Shown in pieces: positions 33,300 to 45,004 of a stretch of 64,000 bases of DNA. Numbering within the stretch: the first letter of the stretch is position 1; each line of letters starts with the position of its first letter. Below the pieces are notes generated by a model that had not been told where the DNA came from, did no database searches, and saw only the letters and a list, made by a program, of their open reading frames with translations. The stretch comes from Diphasiastrum complanatum (Eukaryota; Streptophyta; Lycopodiopsida; Lycopodiales; Lycopodiaceae). Both the position numbers and the translations under genes were made by a program. The stretch lies in contig CM055098.1 in assembly GCA_029204225.1 (NCBI GenBank), forward strand, positions 22,695,367 to 22,759,366, in the 5' to 3' direction.

Positions 33300-33361
33300 C
33301 ATAGTTGCCCGTCCCGGAACGGAAAGCATTCATAGTTGCCCGTCCTGGAACGGAAAGCATT
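33300..33361. repeat. Tandem duplication of the transposon end (2 x 31 bp)
   Basis: CATAGTTGCCCGTCC(C/T)GGAACGG plus AAAGCATT occurs twice in a row with one difference, so the terminal repeat itself is doubled. Confidence 0.9.
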
Positions 33362-33514
33362 CTGGAACGTGTTCCATTCCGGAGCACGACCAAAATCAAA
33401 ATTTAAAAAATACGTAATTTTTAACAAAGAATTTTTGCACGGGGCTTATGTAGTTCTGAAAAAGGGAATTCTGCGGATGTCAAAGATACATCTGTTTTCC
33501 CTTTTGGCTACCCA

Positions 33515-33745
33515 AAACTTGTGCTTCCGTTGTCACACAGCTTTGGGAGGCTGCACAGAACTTGTGCTTCCATTGTAAGCCTAAACTTCTGCTTCCATTG
33601 TCACACAGTGTTGAGGGGCACAGAACTTGTGCTTCCGTTGTAAGCCTAAACTTGTGCTTCCGCTGTCACACAGCTCTGAGGGGGGCTGCACAATAGTTTA
33701 GGGTTTCATCTCACTCGTGCTTCCATTGTCACACGGCTCTGCTCA
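33515..33745. repeat. Minisatellite of AACTTGTGCTTCC units
   Basis: The phrases CTTGTGCTTCC(G/A)TTGT, TAAGCCTAAACTT and CACACAG recur several times, with GCACAGAACTTGTGCTTCC starting successive copies. Units vary in length and by point changes. It lies wholly inside the hAT-like element. Confidence 0.75.
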
Positions 33746-34677
33746 CAAATTATCCTTCTATTCACAAACCCAAGAATGGGACTTGATAGTTTTCGGAGCC
33801 TCCGACTTCTCATTTTCTTTTGGAAAGATTGTAGTTTCAGGCTTTAAACCTGTTTTTTTGTAATTTTTTTTTTTAAACGTTCCGACCCAGTACGTTCCGG
33901 AACATACAGTACGTTCGGACCCAAAAGGGTCGGAACGGGTTTCTAAGCAATGGAGAGAGTTTATGTATCAATATTATCTCTGTTATGAACTAAAACAGAA
34001 ACACTCAAATCACATAAAACATATACCAACAGATGACATTCACCAAGCAGTCTCCAACTAAAAATACTTAATGAAAATCAAGTTTCAAGCACATTCTAGA
34101 TTTTAATTTATAATCTCTCTCTTTCCCTACTCTCACACCCTTCCACACACAAACGAGCACCCGAAAGAAAGGGAAATAAAAATGGGTGTCTTTTTTTTAT
34201 GATTTTTATTTTTTGATAATTTATATATTCCGTATGAAAAAGACTTAACGGAGTTTCACTGAATGAAAGGCATTTTAGTGAAACATTAATCGCTGCCGAT
34301 ATATCTGATTGATGATTGTAACACCAGAATGGGACTGAACTATATATTGAGGATTGATCTATTATCATCGTCAAGTGCTTTTGAGCAAAACTTAGAATGA
34401 GCTAAGACAAGAATTTGCTAGATCTAAATAATAATTGATACACTCCTCAGGTAGTCAATATTAATAGCAACTACCCAAATCTACTCAAAATCAATAGCTC
34501 ATAACAAATTGCTGACAACCAGCAACCATTACCTGAAAACAAACATTGCACATCTTTTTAATCATCCTATATGGTTGGCCTTGACCAACTCTTTGGTGAT
34601 TAGCGATCAACATGACCATTTTGGCAAACACATCCCCCCTCATTGTAATTGTCCTGTAGCCTCCAGCTAGTCATTAA

Positions 34678-34820
34678 CATAGTTTCTTTGAATCGCGATT
34701 CGTTCAAAGAATTGTCGTTTCAAAACTGTCTGGTTCAAACGGACCATTCGAATAAGATTTTTTTTCCGAATCGGAGGAAAAAAAACTGTTTGGAACCATT
34801 TTGAAACGGGACTATTTTTG
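34678..34820. mobile_element. Possible end of a related hAT-like element
   Basis: CATAGTTTCTTTG at 34678 is followed by self-complementary words AATCGCGATTCG and by T- and A-runs flanking CCGAATCGG, the same architecture as the other CATAGTTGC ends. No target duplication or opposite end was found. Confidence 0.35.
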
Positions 34821-34943
34821 CCTAAATGTAAGTGTGCCACTCAAACTTCAACAACTTCAAAAGGCAACCCTAACCAAGCATAGAAACATATAGTTTCAAG
34901 TTTCAAATAGAATAAGACTTATGTTTTGTGTAGGGTTTGACTT

Positions 34944-34945
<2 letters not shown>

Positions 34946-34978
<33 letters not shown>
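34946..34978. repeat. (GA)n microsatellite
   Basis: About 16 uninterrupted GA units. Confidence 0.95.
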
Positions 34979-34981
<3 letters not shown>

Positions 34982-36539
34982 TACTAATGCTTTTTTTTTG
35001 TGTGAGGGCAGGGAATGAGATGAAATATAAATTAGAATCTAGAGCACTATGTTAGGAGTGATTAATAATGAGTGTCAGATGATAGGCTAGATTAGTGTTA
35101 GATAATAGAATCTAGATTGTTTTTTACAGCTCAAGCAAATCTCCTTCAAAGATGTCCAAAACAATCCTCCAATATGTGGTGAGTTGGTAAGGACATCCTT
35201 TTCTCTCCTTGACATCAAGGGTTTGACTCCAAACCACCATGATGCTCACAAGAACACCTGAGTCTTGACAAAGGGACCAACAGAACCAGCATCAGTTTCA
35301 ACAATGAATTTCTTATAAGTGTTTGAAGTGATCAAAGGCATCTCAGCAGAGAGGGTCCCACTGAAAAGTGATTCCTTTGTGGAGCAAAATGGGGGACAGG
35401 CTCACACGAATTAGAGAGATCCAACAAAATGGGGGACATACTTGCACAAATGGGTAACAAGGCCTAAACACCCAATTGATCGAATAAATCATAATTAAAT
35501 ATTTATTCCAAAACAATAAGATGGCTAAGTGCACAATAATAAATCTACAACTGTTTAGTCCCGTCTTTGGCTAGGAACAGTAAGGCCATGCCATAAAAAT
35601 CATGTACCATTGTGCTTTCTCAAGAGATAAGGAGCTCTAAACGCTCAAACTGTACCAAAAAGAATGTTGGTATGGTGGTGACTGATATCACATAAAGGTG
35701 GTGAGGAAGGTTTTGATAACACATGGCAGTTACTTCTATAGAAAAGCAAGTATGGAAGGAGGAATAGCATTTAAAATAGCAAAAGTGGTGAAAGTTGTGT
35801 GGACAAAGATTAGGGGCTGCACATTGGACTTTACAAAGGCTACAAACAAGCTATTTGGTAGAGAAATATGCTCGAAATCAAAAACAGACTCAATACCAAT
35901 AAAAGTACATGGTCGACAATCAAGGTCAATAGAAATATGCTTATGAATTAATTCAATAGCATCTCCAAAGGAAGCAAATCAATTACTTGGTAGAATGATC
36001 CTTGATGCTCAATAGAGATGATATGTATATTGGCATGAGTAGTAAAGTCTCTAAAATCATATGCGATACCCTAGAAGACACCGGTAATAAAGGAAGGGTA
36101 GACAAAATATGGACGATGGCCAAAAAAGCACTTTGATACCATGTTATGAACTCAACCATAAATATTAGCATCGAATGAAAAAGGCAATGAACTCAAATAT
36201 TCCCTACAAAAATAGTGCACCCCTGTTTTGATGAATTTCAACAATGCTTCAATCCCTACTCTAATCCAGATCCATTCAGGACTTGTATCTGCTAAAAAAA
36301 AATACATGAAGAATCGACACAAAAAAAAAAAAAGTAAAGAATCAAGATTGTTGCAAAGGGTCGAAACAAAATTATCAGTATCAATGTGATCTGATCCATC
36401 GATACAAGGTCGATATACCATTTCGACCCAACGTGTAGTATTTTCGGCGAAATCAAAACCGATATGATAACGACTGATATAGTAGGATCTATTGCTATAA
36501 TCCATCTTGTAAATGCATTGACTAATGGTTCTTTTAATC
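34979..36539. other. Intergenic DNA with a possible LTR edge
   Basis: No gene is supported. The minus strand reads AACATGGTATCAAAGTGC at about 36126-36143, resembling an LTR end followed by a degenerate tRNA-Met primer-binding site. No matching LTR was found. Between about 36390 and 36490 short CGATA/TCGG words recur, suggesting a decayed repeat. Confidence 0.3.
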
Positions 36540-37800
36540 TAGATTAAAATTGTATAGTAATGATTTATATACATATAGCGCCAATATGTGCATAGACAAG
36601 TTCTCAATCGAATTCGAAAACTCCACAAAGCAGTGAACACCTTGGGCTTGTGTTTCAAGAAATAGACCCAAGTTTTCCTTTTGATAAGAGTGATCCCGTA
36701 GACTCAATCTCCCAAGTACTTTGTTTGTATTGGTCCCCAAAAATCACTATATATTAACTCCAAGATGCCTCTTGTTCTATATGGTCCATTAGGCTCAAGT
36801 CCTTCAGTCTTTGCCCATAACGCATTAGGCTCAATTTTTTGAGGCTTCAACAATCTTAGATAATTCACGTATTATGTTTTCAAGATAGATTAGTGCAAAT
36901 TGAGGCTTGAAAAATTGAGATGTGCAAATTTTTCATGCCAATGATGACTTTGATCATCTTTTTGCACCATGAACGCTTGATGATCCATAACAAATTGAAA
37001 CTTGTGGAGCTTGCCATCACTTCGGAGTTTTACCACCACTTTGAAATTGTTGTTGATATCTTTGACTAGAAACTTGACTTTGAAAAACTCAACCTACATA
37101 TCTTGCTTGGTTATGCAATCTACCCACTATGAGGTTCTTGCAAGTTTTGAGATGTAGAAAACGTAAAAATGATCAATTTTTTTCTAATATCAAGTTGGAT
37201 TGGGATGTCACTATATTTCTCAATTTCTTGTGTATACTATCATCACCAAGGATTTCCTTGTTTTTGTTGTCCCCATTTACATATGAGCAGAGTCATGCTC
37301 TATGTGAAGTCATATGAGAGGATACAACCAAATCTGAATACCAATCATGCTCACTTGAACTTCTTCCATTTTCCATGAAAGAAACTCTTACTTTTCTCCA
37401 TCTTCACCCACAAAGTTGGTGAATGGTCTTGAAGACTGATTTGGAAATCAGCCCCAATGTACTCCCCCTTTCCTCTTGTGCTTTATGCATACTCTTGAGT
37501 GCAATATTCATCTCTAGATGACTTGATTACACACAGTAAAACCAGCAGCCTATATTGTGATTTGTCTTAGAACTGAGAGTGTTCAAGGTGACTAGGTTGC
37601 CCACAATGGAAACAATTTTCCGTTCTTGTCCATTGAATGTGGTTCTTTCGTGTTCAGCAATGGCTTGTTTTTTGTATATTTTCTTCCTCTTTGTGAAAAT
37701 AACTTTCAACGCCAATGCATGCCATACAACCCTTCTTATCTTAGAGTGAAATTCTAGGACTTCATAAAGAGGTATTCCTTCTCTTATCATATTGACTACG
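36540..37800 (-). pseudogene. Ancient copia relic (gag knuckle, protease, integrase)
   Basis: Fragments in several minus-strand frames keep the copia order. A zinc knuckle ENCFHCGQPSHLEHS lies at about 37575-37625, a protease active-site region WYSDLVVSSHMTSHR at about 37290-37340, and the pre-integrase block HHWHEKFAHLNFSSLN at about 36910-36960. An integrase start LELIYSDFWGPI and VYFLKHKPKVF lies at about 36640-36770. The protease DSGA motif is changed to DLVV. Many stops show that this is much older than copia A or B. Confidence 0.65.
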
Positions 37801-38045
37801 TTAAAGGTTTTGATAAGATTGAGCAGTCCATTAAGAGTTACACCGCAATTTCTTCACAATAAAAGATCATTCTTCAATGATCCTCCTCCACATTATTCCA
37901 GCCCTCCACTCAAGAATACTTCAACCACTACTGCACAAGCCTCTTCCTGATGCTGACTTTTCAGCACAACATGCTTCGTCCTCGGGTACAATAGATTTCA
38001 ACGAACTGCTACAGCCCACGATTCTCCTCCATGTACCTGCAGCTG

Positions 38046-38163
38046 CCACTGCCCTTCATGTTGGCTCCTTTATTTTTCATATAGCATGCCTTCTTGCAAA
38101 GACTCCACTGCCCTTCACATTGGCTCCTTTGTTCTTCATGTAGCATGCGTTCTTGCAAAGACT
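38046..38163. repeat. Tandem duplication, 2 x 59 bp
   Basis: CCACTGCCCTTCA(T/C)(G/A)TTGGCTC and the following bases through TTCTTGCAAAGACT occur twice at a spacing of 59 bases with a few substitutions. Confidence 0.85.
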
Positions 38164-39196
38164 CTCAGCAACTTACTGCAATGCTGAATTTTTCATATAT
38201 TGTCCTGCCCTACTCTGGCCTGGCGGGCATAACAATGCGGCTGTTGTCTTATTTACAGACTTCTGCCTAAACAATAAACACCAGATCCAAGGCACAAGGT
38301 AGCTAGCATTGGCCAAAAGCTGGGGCTTGCCCTAGCAGCTACCCCGACTTTTCAACTTAGCAATTGCTGAGTTCTATCACAAAGTAGATTTTCTTTATCT
38401 CATGTCTCCTGCCTTTCACAAATCTGCCTATATGCAGATTCGTGGCCTGCCTTCTACATTTGTTTACTTCTCTCACTTCGCAGGGCAATATTGAGCAGTG
38501 TCACCTTTGACCCTCTAATCTCCAGCATTGTCCCATTCAAAGCCCACTCTGCACCACAATGGGCTGTCATGCTCTTCTAGCCGGTGCTCCTTCTCATTAG
38601 CTACTTCTCTCTTCATCTTACTTTCAAGTAATCGAATATCCTCTCTCTTCTCTGTCTCAGATTTTCACATAATATCTCTAGTGATGCCTCTACAAGTTTC
38701 ACATACCTTCACAATGAGTTTTCCAATTATGGCCTTCCTTCTTCTTTCTTCATGATTCACTTCTTCTCACAAGGCTCTAAATTGTAGGTGCCACTACAAT
38801 ACTGGATTTATTTGATTCTTTCACATTCATCAATAATCGATCACCTTACTGAAGACAAGATCAACGCGAGAGAGAGAAAGAAAGAAAGAAAGCTTTATTA
38901 ACGTCTTTTGGGCACCCATGGGTGCATAAGACCAAGTGGAATAAACCCACAACCCGGGCCAGGTGGAGAATAAGTACATATCAGCGAAAAGTGTGAGGTG
39001 TCCACTGAGTGGAGTGTACAGTGGGCCCTGATGGAGGCAAGTGGCGACCACATTTGGGCTTTTTCTGCGGTGGCACAAGGATAGAAATCTCATCATCAGA
39101 GTCATCAGCATGTGCTCGAGTCTGAAAGAAGCCAGTGAGAAGCATCTGCTGGGAGTCTAACACCAGGTGATCTGGTACAGGTAGATGATCTGGTAC

Positions 39197-39198
<2 letters not shown>

Positions 39199-39231
<33 letters not shown>

Positions 39232-39247
39232 ACACACACACACACAC
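39199..39247. repeat. Compound (GA)n(CA)n microsatellite
   Basis: A GA tract passes directly into a CA tract of about ten units. Confidence 0.95.
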
Positions 39248-39802
39248 GTTCTACTTATTCCAAAATTCAAAATAAGGAAGACATGATACATTACAATAGA
39301 GAGTTATTCCAACTACCCTACTTTAACTATAAATAACTTAACATTTAGGTGGCCCATTGCATCCTCATTCAATGAACAAGGCATAGAAATGTAAAGAGCC
39401 TGTACGATCCATTATTTCCACAAATGGAGCAACAAGTAGGTTTGAACAGCAAAAGCAGCAAAGTCATCCATGGCATGGACATCAAGAAGTTCAAAGAGGA
39501 CAAAAACAAAGGGGCACAAGGTATGATCAAAAAAAGGAGAGAGACAAACTAGTCATTTGGTTAAAGAGATTTTAGAAGAAAAATTAGTCCACTCTTGCAT
39601 TTTAGAAGATCAAGCCAACAGACTCAAAATGAGACCCAATACCGATATGCAATTTGCAAGCATATCACCACAAGCCGGTGACCTAGCCAATATGTACATT
39701 CGATTACAAATATGCCATCGGAGGCCATATATACATTTTTTAGAAAGATATTAGTGTCTTGACAGTTTACAATGGGGTAGGAATATAACAGTAGCACATA
39801 AC

Positions 39803-40194
39803 TGACAAATTCCAAGGCCTGCTATGGAGTATCATAACAGCATAGTAAGCACACTATGAAAGCTTGAAAAAACCAGCCATGGAGTAGAACACAAAAGCAA
39901 GAGAGAGAGGACTTCAAAGCTCACGCAACTTGAATGATTATTCAAAGAGTAGTAGGGCGTGGAAATCCCTCCAAACTTTGGGCTACATTTAGCATGTAAT
40001 GTATAGAGGTGGTGTCCTGCTAATTCTGGCTCTAGAACCCACATGGGTCCTCAACCTACTTGTTATTACTTGCCTAGTTAGCACAAGTGGGGTGTACTAT
40101 ATGTACATAAATGTTTTATCCCCATGTCTTATGCACAACTTACAAGTTACAAGTATACAAGCCTTAAGGGGCAAAATAGGCATTTACTTCAACA
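39803..40194 (-). repeat. Copia B 3' LTR (392 bp)
   Basis: It starts TGACAAATTCCAAGGCC on the plus strand and ends GGCATTTACTTCAACA. Compared with the other LTR, every substitution I find is a transition. Confidence 0.95.
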
Positions 40195-40460
40195 CCCCCC
40201 CTCAATGGCTATTTTGTTCATACCAACACCTAGCATGCTACGAAACTTTTCAAATTTTTCTCTACTAAGTGCCTTAGTAAAGATATTTGTTGCTTGATCG
40301 TTGGTATCACAGTACTTGAGCTGAATTTCTCCGCTTTGTATCTTCTCTTGTAAGAAGTGCTGATCCACCTCAATATGCTTCGTACGAGCATGGTACACAG
40401 GATTTTTGGCATAGTAGGACCATCATGTGGAATCTGCACCTCCCCAAGAAGTCTCCTGAG
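40195..40460 (-). pseudogene. Copia B RNase H C-terminus
   Basis: The frame YHARTKHIEVDQHFLQEKIQ, AEIQ-type segment and FTKALSREKFEKFRSMLGVG ends at NKIAIEGGC before the polypurine tract. A short deletion before it removes the CDNQS block that holds a catalytic aspartate and shifts the frame relative to the upstream RNase H part. Confidence 0.85.
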
Positions 40461-41465
40461 CTATATTGCCTCGCAGGTAGCTTTTGCCGATGCCCTGTAC
40501 TCAACCTCTGTCGATGATAAGGTAACTGTGGGCTGTTTCTTGCTGCGCCAAGAAATGGCCCCTGAACCAAGGTTGAAAGTGTAACCTGTGGTCGACTTTC
40601 GATCATCCCTATCACCAACCCAATCCGAATCGGTAAAGCCTCCAAGCTGAAGCTTTCCGTCATCTGTATATTCAATCCCATAGCAGGTTGTCCCTTTGAC
40701 ATACCTCAAAACCCTCTTGGCTGCTTTCCAATGTGCTTCAATTGGAGAACTCGTGAACTGGCTTGCTTTACCAACCGCATAGGAAATGTCTCGTCTTGTA
40801 ATGGTGAGATAAATCAGGCTACCCACAAGCTGCATATAAAGAGTCCCGTCCACAAAAGGAGTGCCATCATCTCTAGATGGCTTACTGCTGGTATCAATGG
40901 GCGTGGAAACGGGTTTGCAATCCTGCATGTTGAACCTGTTCAAGACTTCACATGCATAGTTAGCTTGGAAAATAAACACACAGTTTTCTTTTTTCCAAAC
41001 CTCCAAGCCAAGACAATAGTGGATTAAACCCAAATCCTTCATCTCAAACTCATTTGATAAATGAGCCTTCACCTTTTCAATAAGCTGCCCATTGTTACCC
41101 GTGATGACCAAGTCATCCACATAGAGAACTATCAAAACAATGTTCCCATCTTCCTCCTTCACGAACAGGTTGCAATCCGACTGACTCTTTATGAATTGCT
41201 CCTTGGCAAAATAGTCGTCAATACGACTATACCAGGCCCTGGGTGCCTGCTTCAAACCATATAAGGCCTTTTTAAGCCTACATACCATAGTTTCCTTGCC
41301 CTTAGCCTCAAAACCTTGTGGCTGTTCCATGTAGACTTCTTCAACCAACTGTCCATTGAGAAAAGCACTCTTCACGTCCATTTGATGGACCTCCCAACCA
41401 AAAAATGCAGCCAAACTGACAAACGTCATCTTAGCTACCGGTGCAAACGTCTCATCATAGTCCAA
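40461..41465 (-). pseudogene. Copia B RT and RNase H N-terminus
   Basis: The 334-codon frame has RT from MDYDETFAPVAKMT through YGLKQAPRAWYSRI and the intact polymerase motif VLYVDDLVITG. It continues to LVGSLIYLTITRRDISYAVG and RNase H ([39 protein letters not shown]). It is separated from the upstream part by a single stop (TAG before GLDYDE at about 41476). Compared with copia A, a deletion is visible after KMT. Confidence 0.9.
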
Positions 41466-41474
41466 GCCCTCCTC

Positions 41475-42401
41475 CTATGCATAGCCTTTAGCAACCAGCC
41501 TTGCCTTATGCTTTTCGATGCTCCCATCCGATTTGTATTTGGTCCTGTAGACCCACTTACAACCAATAGGACACTTCCCTTTTGGTAACTTCACCAAATC
41601 CCATGTATCATTCTTGAGAATGGAGTCGTACTCCTCTTGCATAGCATGTTGCCATACCTTCTCATTTGTTGCCTCAACGAATGTATGCGGATCTTGTGAA
41701 TCCAAAACAGTAGTCATAAGTGCATAGTTTGTCTCCTGGTGTTCATGCTGCTGGGCTTGCCTTCGAGACCTCCTAGCCCCTAGATTGCTGCTCTCTCCCT
41801 CATCCAATATCAAACCATCCTGCACAGTTTGCCAATACCACTTGGGAAACTTCTTCCTTGCAGTTGGTGATGAAGACGGTGAATAGGACTCAACAGATTT
41901 TCCCCTTTCCTTCCACTTCCTAGCCTCCTCGGATTCTTCCTCTTGATCACTCATATGATCATCCTGAGGCTCCTCAATATATGGATGTGGATCATCAAGT
42001 ATTGGCACAAATTGACTTGTACCATCCTCCATCTCAAATTCCTCTATAGGAGGCGTTTGATCTTCTTCAAAGATCACATCTCGACTTATGATCCTCTTCT
42101 TGCTAGTAAGATCGTGAAGTCGGTAAGCTTTGCTTTCTTCACTGTATCCCAAGAAAATACACTTCGCTGATTTTGCATCCAGCTTCTTTCTGTTATCCTT
42201 GGAAATATGGGCATAGGCCGTACAACCAAACACTCGCAAAGCGCCCACCTTGGGCTTGATGCCGCTAAATGCCTCTTCTGGAGTCTTGCCTTCTATAGCT
42301 TTTGTTGGACTTCTATTCAACAAAAACATTGTTGTGTGCATCGCCCCAAAAAGAGTTGGGCAACCCCTTTGCCTTGAGCATGCACCTTGCACACTCCACA
42401 A
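41475..42401 (-). pseudogene. Copia B integrase end and RT start
   Basis: The frame holds the integrase C-terminal region (NRSPTKAIEGKTPEEAFSGI, GALRVFGCTAYAHI, FLGYSEESKAYRLHDL), the acidic linker and the start of RT (VWQHAMQEEYDSILKNDTWD, PIGCKWVYRTKYKSDG). No integrase catalytic residue lies in this piece. Confidence 0.88.
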
Positions 42402-42560
42402 TAGTTCGGTTCTTCCTCTCTGCTATGCCGTTTTGCTGAGGGGTATGAGGAGCTGTACGTTGCCTTTTGATCCCATTGGCTTTGCAGAATTCCACAAATT
42501 CTATCTTCTTTGGTAGCCAAGATGTCCATACCTCTCATGCCACAATCTATCCACATCACT
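42313..42560 (-). pseudogene. Copia B integrase remnant at an internal deletion
   Basis: EFCKANGIKRQRTAPHTPQQ, then NGIAERKNRTIVECARCML, carries the glutamate of the DDE triad. Directly upstream the sequence jumps to the pre-integrase LWHERYG region. The two catalytic aspartates and roughly 140 residues between them are therefore deleted. Confidence 0.85.
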
Positions 42561-43253
42561 TCATTTTGTTGTATAAGCATGCTGACTAGGGATAGAAGTG
42601 TATAACCTATATAGATTATCTTCCTGCAATCCTTTGGCCACAACCTTCATATTATCACTCAAGTCCAACACAAGACAAGAAGTAGCATCAAATACTACTT
42701 TCATATTTTGTTGAGTGATAGCTCCTATTAAAAGAAGATTTTTAGCAAGTCCTGGTACATATAAGACATTCTTAATGACTTTGACTTCTCCTAATGGAAG
42801 CTTTACAGGTACTATGCCCTTTCCCTTGACCTTGTGTGTTGAGTTGTCACCTACGCACAGCTCTTGTCCATCACAAATCCCCACAAAGGTATCAAACCAA
42901 TCCCTATGAGGGGTCATGTGCTTTGAAGCACCTGAGTCAATGTACCAGCCACCTGTTATAGCTTGTGAGGCCAATGCAACAGAGAATAACTCAGCTTGCC
43001 TTATGTCACTCTGCTCCTCTCTTGCAACACTCTCAACAACATTTCCTCCTTGCTTCTTTGTGCCCTTCTTTTGCTCTGCAAGCTTCTTCTTGCATGCAAA
43101 AGCAAAGTGTCCATATTTACCACAGTAATTGCAATTCCCCTTCCTTCGAGGTGTGAAAGAAGTATTCGAGGAGGATTGTGCTTCTGACATCTGCAAGTTC
43201 TCCATTCCTTGCCCCACTATAGAAAGCGCCCTCCTACAGTCCTGGCTGTCCAA
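42561..43253 (-). pseudogene. Copia B zinc knuckle and protease
   Basis: The 230-codon frame begins just before the CCHC knuckle CNYCGKYGHFAFAC and contains the protease active site WYIDSGASKHMT and its downstream strands (VKGKGIVPVKLPLGEVKVIK, LAKNLLLIGAIT). About 240 residues of gag expected before the knuckle are missing. The leader joins almost directly to it. Confidence 0.88.
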
Positions 43254-43471
43254 AAAGACTCAAAAAAATTTGTCAAAGCTTAGAAACTTTTTGGCTCCAT
43301 GTACTCCCCATGCCAACAATACTTCAACCATGCAGATAGCACAGGATTAGATGCCCCTATAAAAAGTGCTCCTCCTCAAGGTAAGTTGCTCTCCAGGAAT
43401 GGCAGGAATCTGATCAAAAACAGGTCCAAACTTTCACCACACCACAGGCAACATAACCAGCTCTGATACCA

Positions 43472-43863
43472 TGACAAATTCCAAGGCCTAGCTATGGAGT
43501 ATCATAACAGCATAGTAAGCACACTATGAAAGCTTGAAAAAACCAGCTATGGAGTAGAACACAAAAGCAAGAGAGAGAGGACTTCAAAGCTCACACAACT
43601 TGAATGATTATTCGAAGAGTAGTAGGGCATGGAAACCCCTCCAAACTTTGGGCTACATTTAGCATGTAATGTATAGAGGTGGTGTCTTGCTAATTCTAGC
43701 TCTAGAACCCACATGGGTCCTCAACCTACTTGTTATTACTTGTCTAATTAGCACAAGTGGGGTGTACTATGTACATAAATGCTTTACCCCCCATGTCCTA
43801 TGCACAACTTACAAGTTACAAGTATACAAGCCTTAAGGGGCAAAATAGGCATTTATTTCAACA
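43472..43863 (-). repeat. Copia B 5' LTR (392 bp)
   Basis: It is the partner of the LTR at 39803-40194, with the same ends and length. The right flank ATAAC matches the left flank. Confidence 0.95.
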
Positions 43864-43868
43864 ATAAC

Positions 43869-44689
43869 ATGCCTTCTCTCCTCAAGCAACATTGTTCACA
43901 AATGTGAAACTACAAGTAATGGCCACCCATACTATGCTTGATCTCTCAAGTAGTATCGTTGAGAGGTCAGCCATGCCATGAAACTAGGCACTCTCAAAGC
44001 AAACAATATTGCAACCATCCTTGCCTCTGATCTAATACCCTTGCAAGTTCGTGCATCACCTCCTTGTGCTCCTACAAACATACCATTGCATGGGTTAGTA
44101 AGTTCTCTCCATCATGTAAACCCTCTCTCTCCATGTGAAATGTGAAAAGGAGGATGAACTTTACATTCTCGTGGCAAAGGAAATTAGTAATCTATATTGT
44201 CTATCTTTGATGATTTTCCAAAGTTCAATAAAATTTTACAAAGCATTTGAAATACTTGTTGTCACTATGAAGTTGAGTTTCTTGAAATCTTGAGACACAA
44301 CATGTATTCTCACTAAGGAATGTCCTAGCTCAACTCATCTCCTTTCTCACATTATCCTTTTCCAACTCAACCATATAAAAATTCAACAGCACTAGGAACT
44401 TTCTTAGGAATGCCTACAGTAACTAGCCTAGTTGGCCTCAATACATAATTAAGCTCAAAAGGACGCATTAAACATTCTATCTATTATTATATGCGATTTC
44501 CAACGATGGCAAATAACACTCGCATTTCTAATTTAGGGCAGCATTTCTCATATAACCACGTTCATGCATATTGACCCACCGACCCAATGCGTCAAGACCC
44601 AGCATTGATTGGAAAATAAATTGACCCAGCAATGACTCACTCGCAAAAAACCGCCTCCATTAGCTCACATTGGCGCTCAGAATCCCCTC
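43869..44689. other. Intergenic DNA without a supported feature
   Basis: Mixed-composition sequence flanking copia B. No coding domain was recognised. Confidence 0.4.
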
Positions 44690-44824
44690 CACGACTGGTG
44701 TGTTTCTGGCTGTGAGGAGGGGTTCAAATTTTCTAATATTAGTTTTTTTTTTCAGCGATTCTAGATCCAGAAACATGTTTCTAGAAACATTTTTTTCCCA
44801 GAAACGCGTTCATGGGCAACTATG
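44690..44824 (-). mobile_element. hAT-like transposon end of the CATAGTTGC family
   Basis: Reading the minus strand from 44824: CATAGTTGCCCATGAACGCG, then ATGTTTCTAGAAACAT (a perfect palindrome), a T/A run and the hairpin formed by CCCCTCCACGAC and GGCTGTGAGGAGGGG. The region 22605-22732 has the same hairpin and the same order of parts. The two are therefore copies of related ends. The opposite terminus was not located. Confidence 0.55.
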
Positions 44825-45004
44825 ATTTTACCTTTGAAATTGAAATAGACATAGTTACATAGAAGAGAGTGAGATACTGCAAAAAGAATGACTGATTATT
44901 GAAAAACATGGCAATATGACAATCGATAGAAAAATCATGATAAAGGCAAGCTAGTTGAAGCCAAATGTAACCAGAGCTAAGCTAGTATGCCAAATTTCTG
45001 AATT

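Larger units (their letters stand above)
33292..33955. mobile_element. Non-autonomous hAT-like element with exact 8-bp duplication
   Basis: The 648-bp element (33300-33947) is flanked by CAATGGAG on both sides, the 8-bp target duplication typical of hAT. Its ends are CATAGTTGCCCGTCCC and, inverted, CTTAGAAACCCGTTCC (9 of the first 13 positions equal). Inside each end are CG-rich self-palindromic words based on GTTCCGGAAC. The left end is duplicated in tandem, and the middle holds a minisatellite. No transposase is present. It shares its CATAGTTGC start with the hAT ends at 22732 and 44824. Confidence 0.75.
37801..39797. other. Intergenic DNA with short repeats
   Basis: No gene is supported. 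On the minus strand about 38985-39190 reads TRAHADDSDDEISILVPPQK with adjoining residues and looks protein-like, but I cannot assign it. The remainder has no recognisable domain. Confidence 0.3.
39798..43868 (-). mobile_element. Internally deleted Ty1/copia element (copia B)
   Basis: The 4061-bp element has 392-bp LTRs at 39803-40194 and 43472-43863 and an exact target duplication ATAAC (39798-39802 and 43864-43868). A tRNA-Met primer-binding site (TGGTATCAGAGC, rc of 43460-43471) follows the right LTR, and a G-rich polypurine tract precedes the left one. The LTRs differ at about 13 positions plus a few small indels. Most of gag, the integrase core and part of RNase H are deleted, and frames are broken, so it cannot move on its own. 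It is a different family from copia A. Confidence 0.94.

Noticed and set aside
33515-33745. Possible CRISPR-like array
   Set aside because: The units are degenerate, directly adjoining and of unequal length without regular spacers. This is a minisatellite in a plant transposon.
38830-39247. Minus-strand frames with TRAHADDSDDEISILVPPQK
   Set aside because: Protein-like for about 60 codons, but it runs into the GA/CA microsatellite and shows no domain or splice border. Noted only as unassigned.
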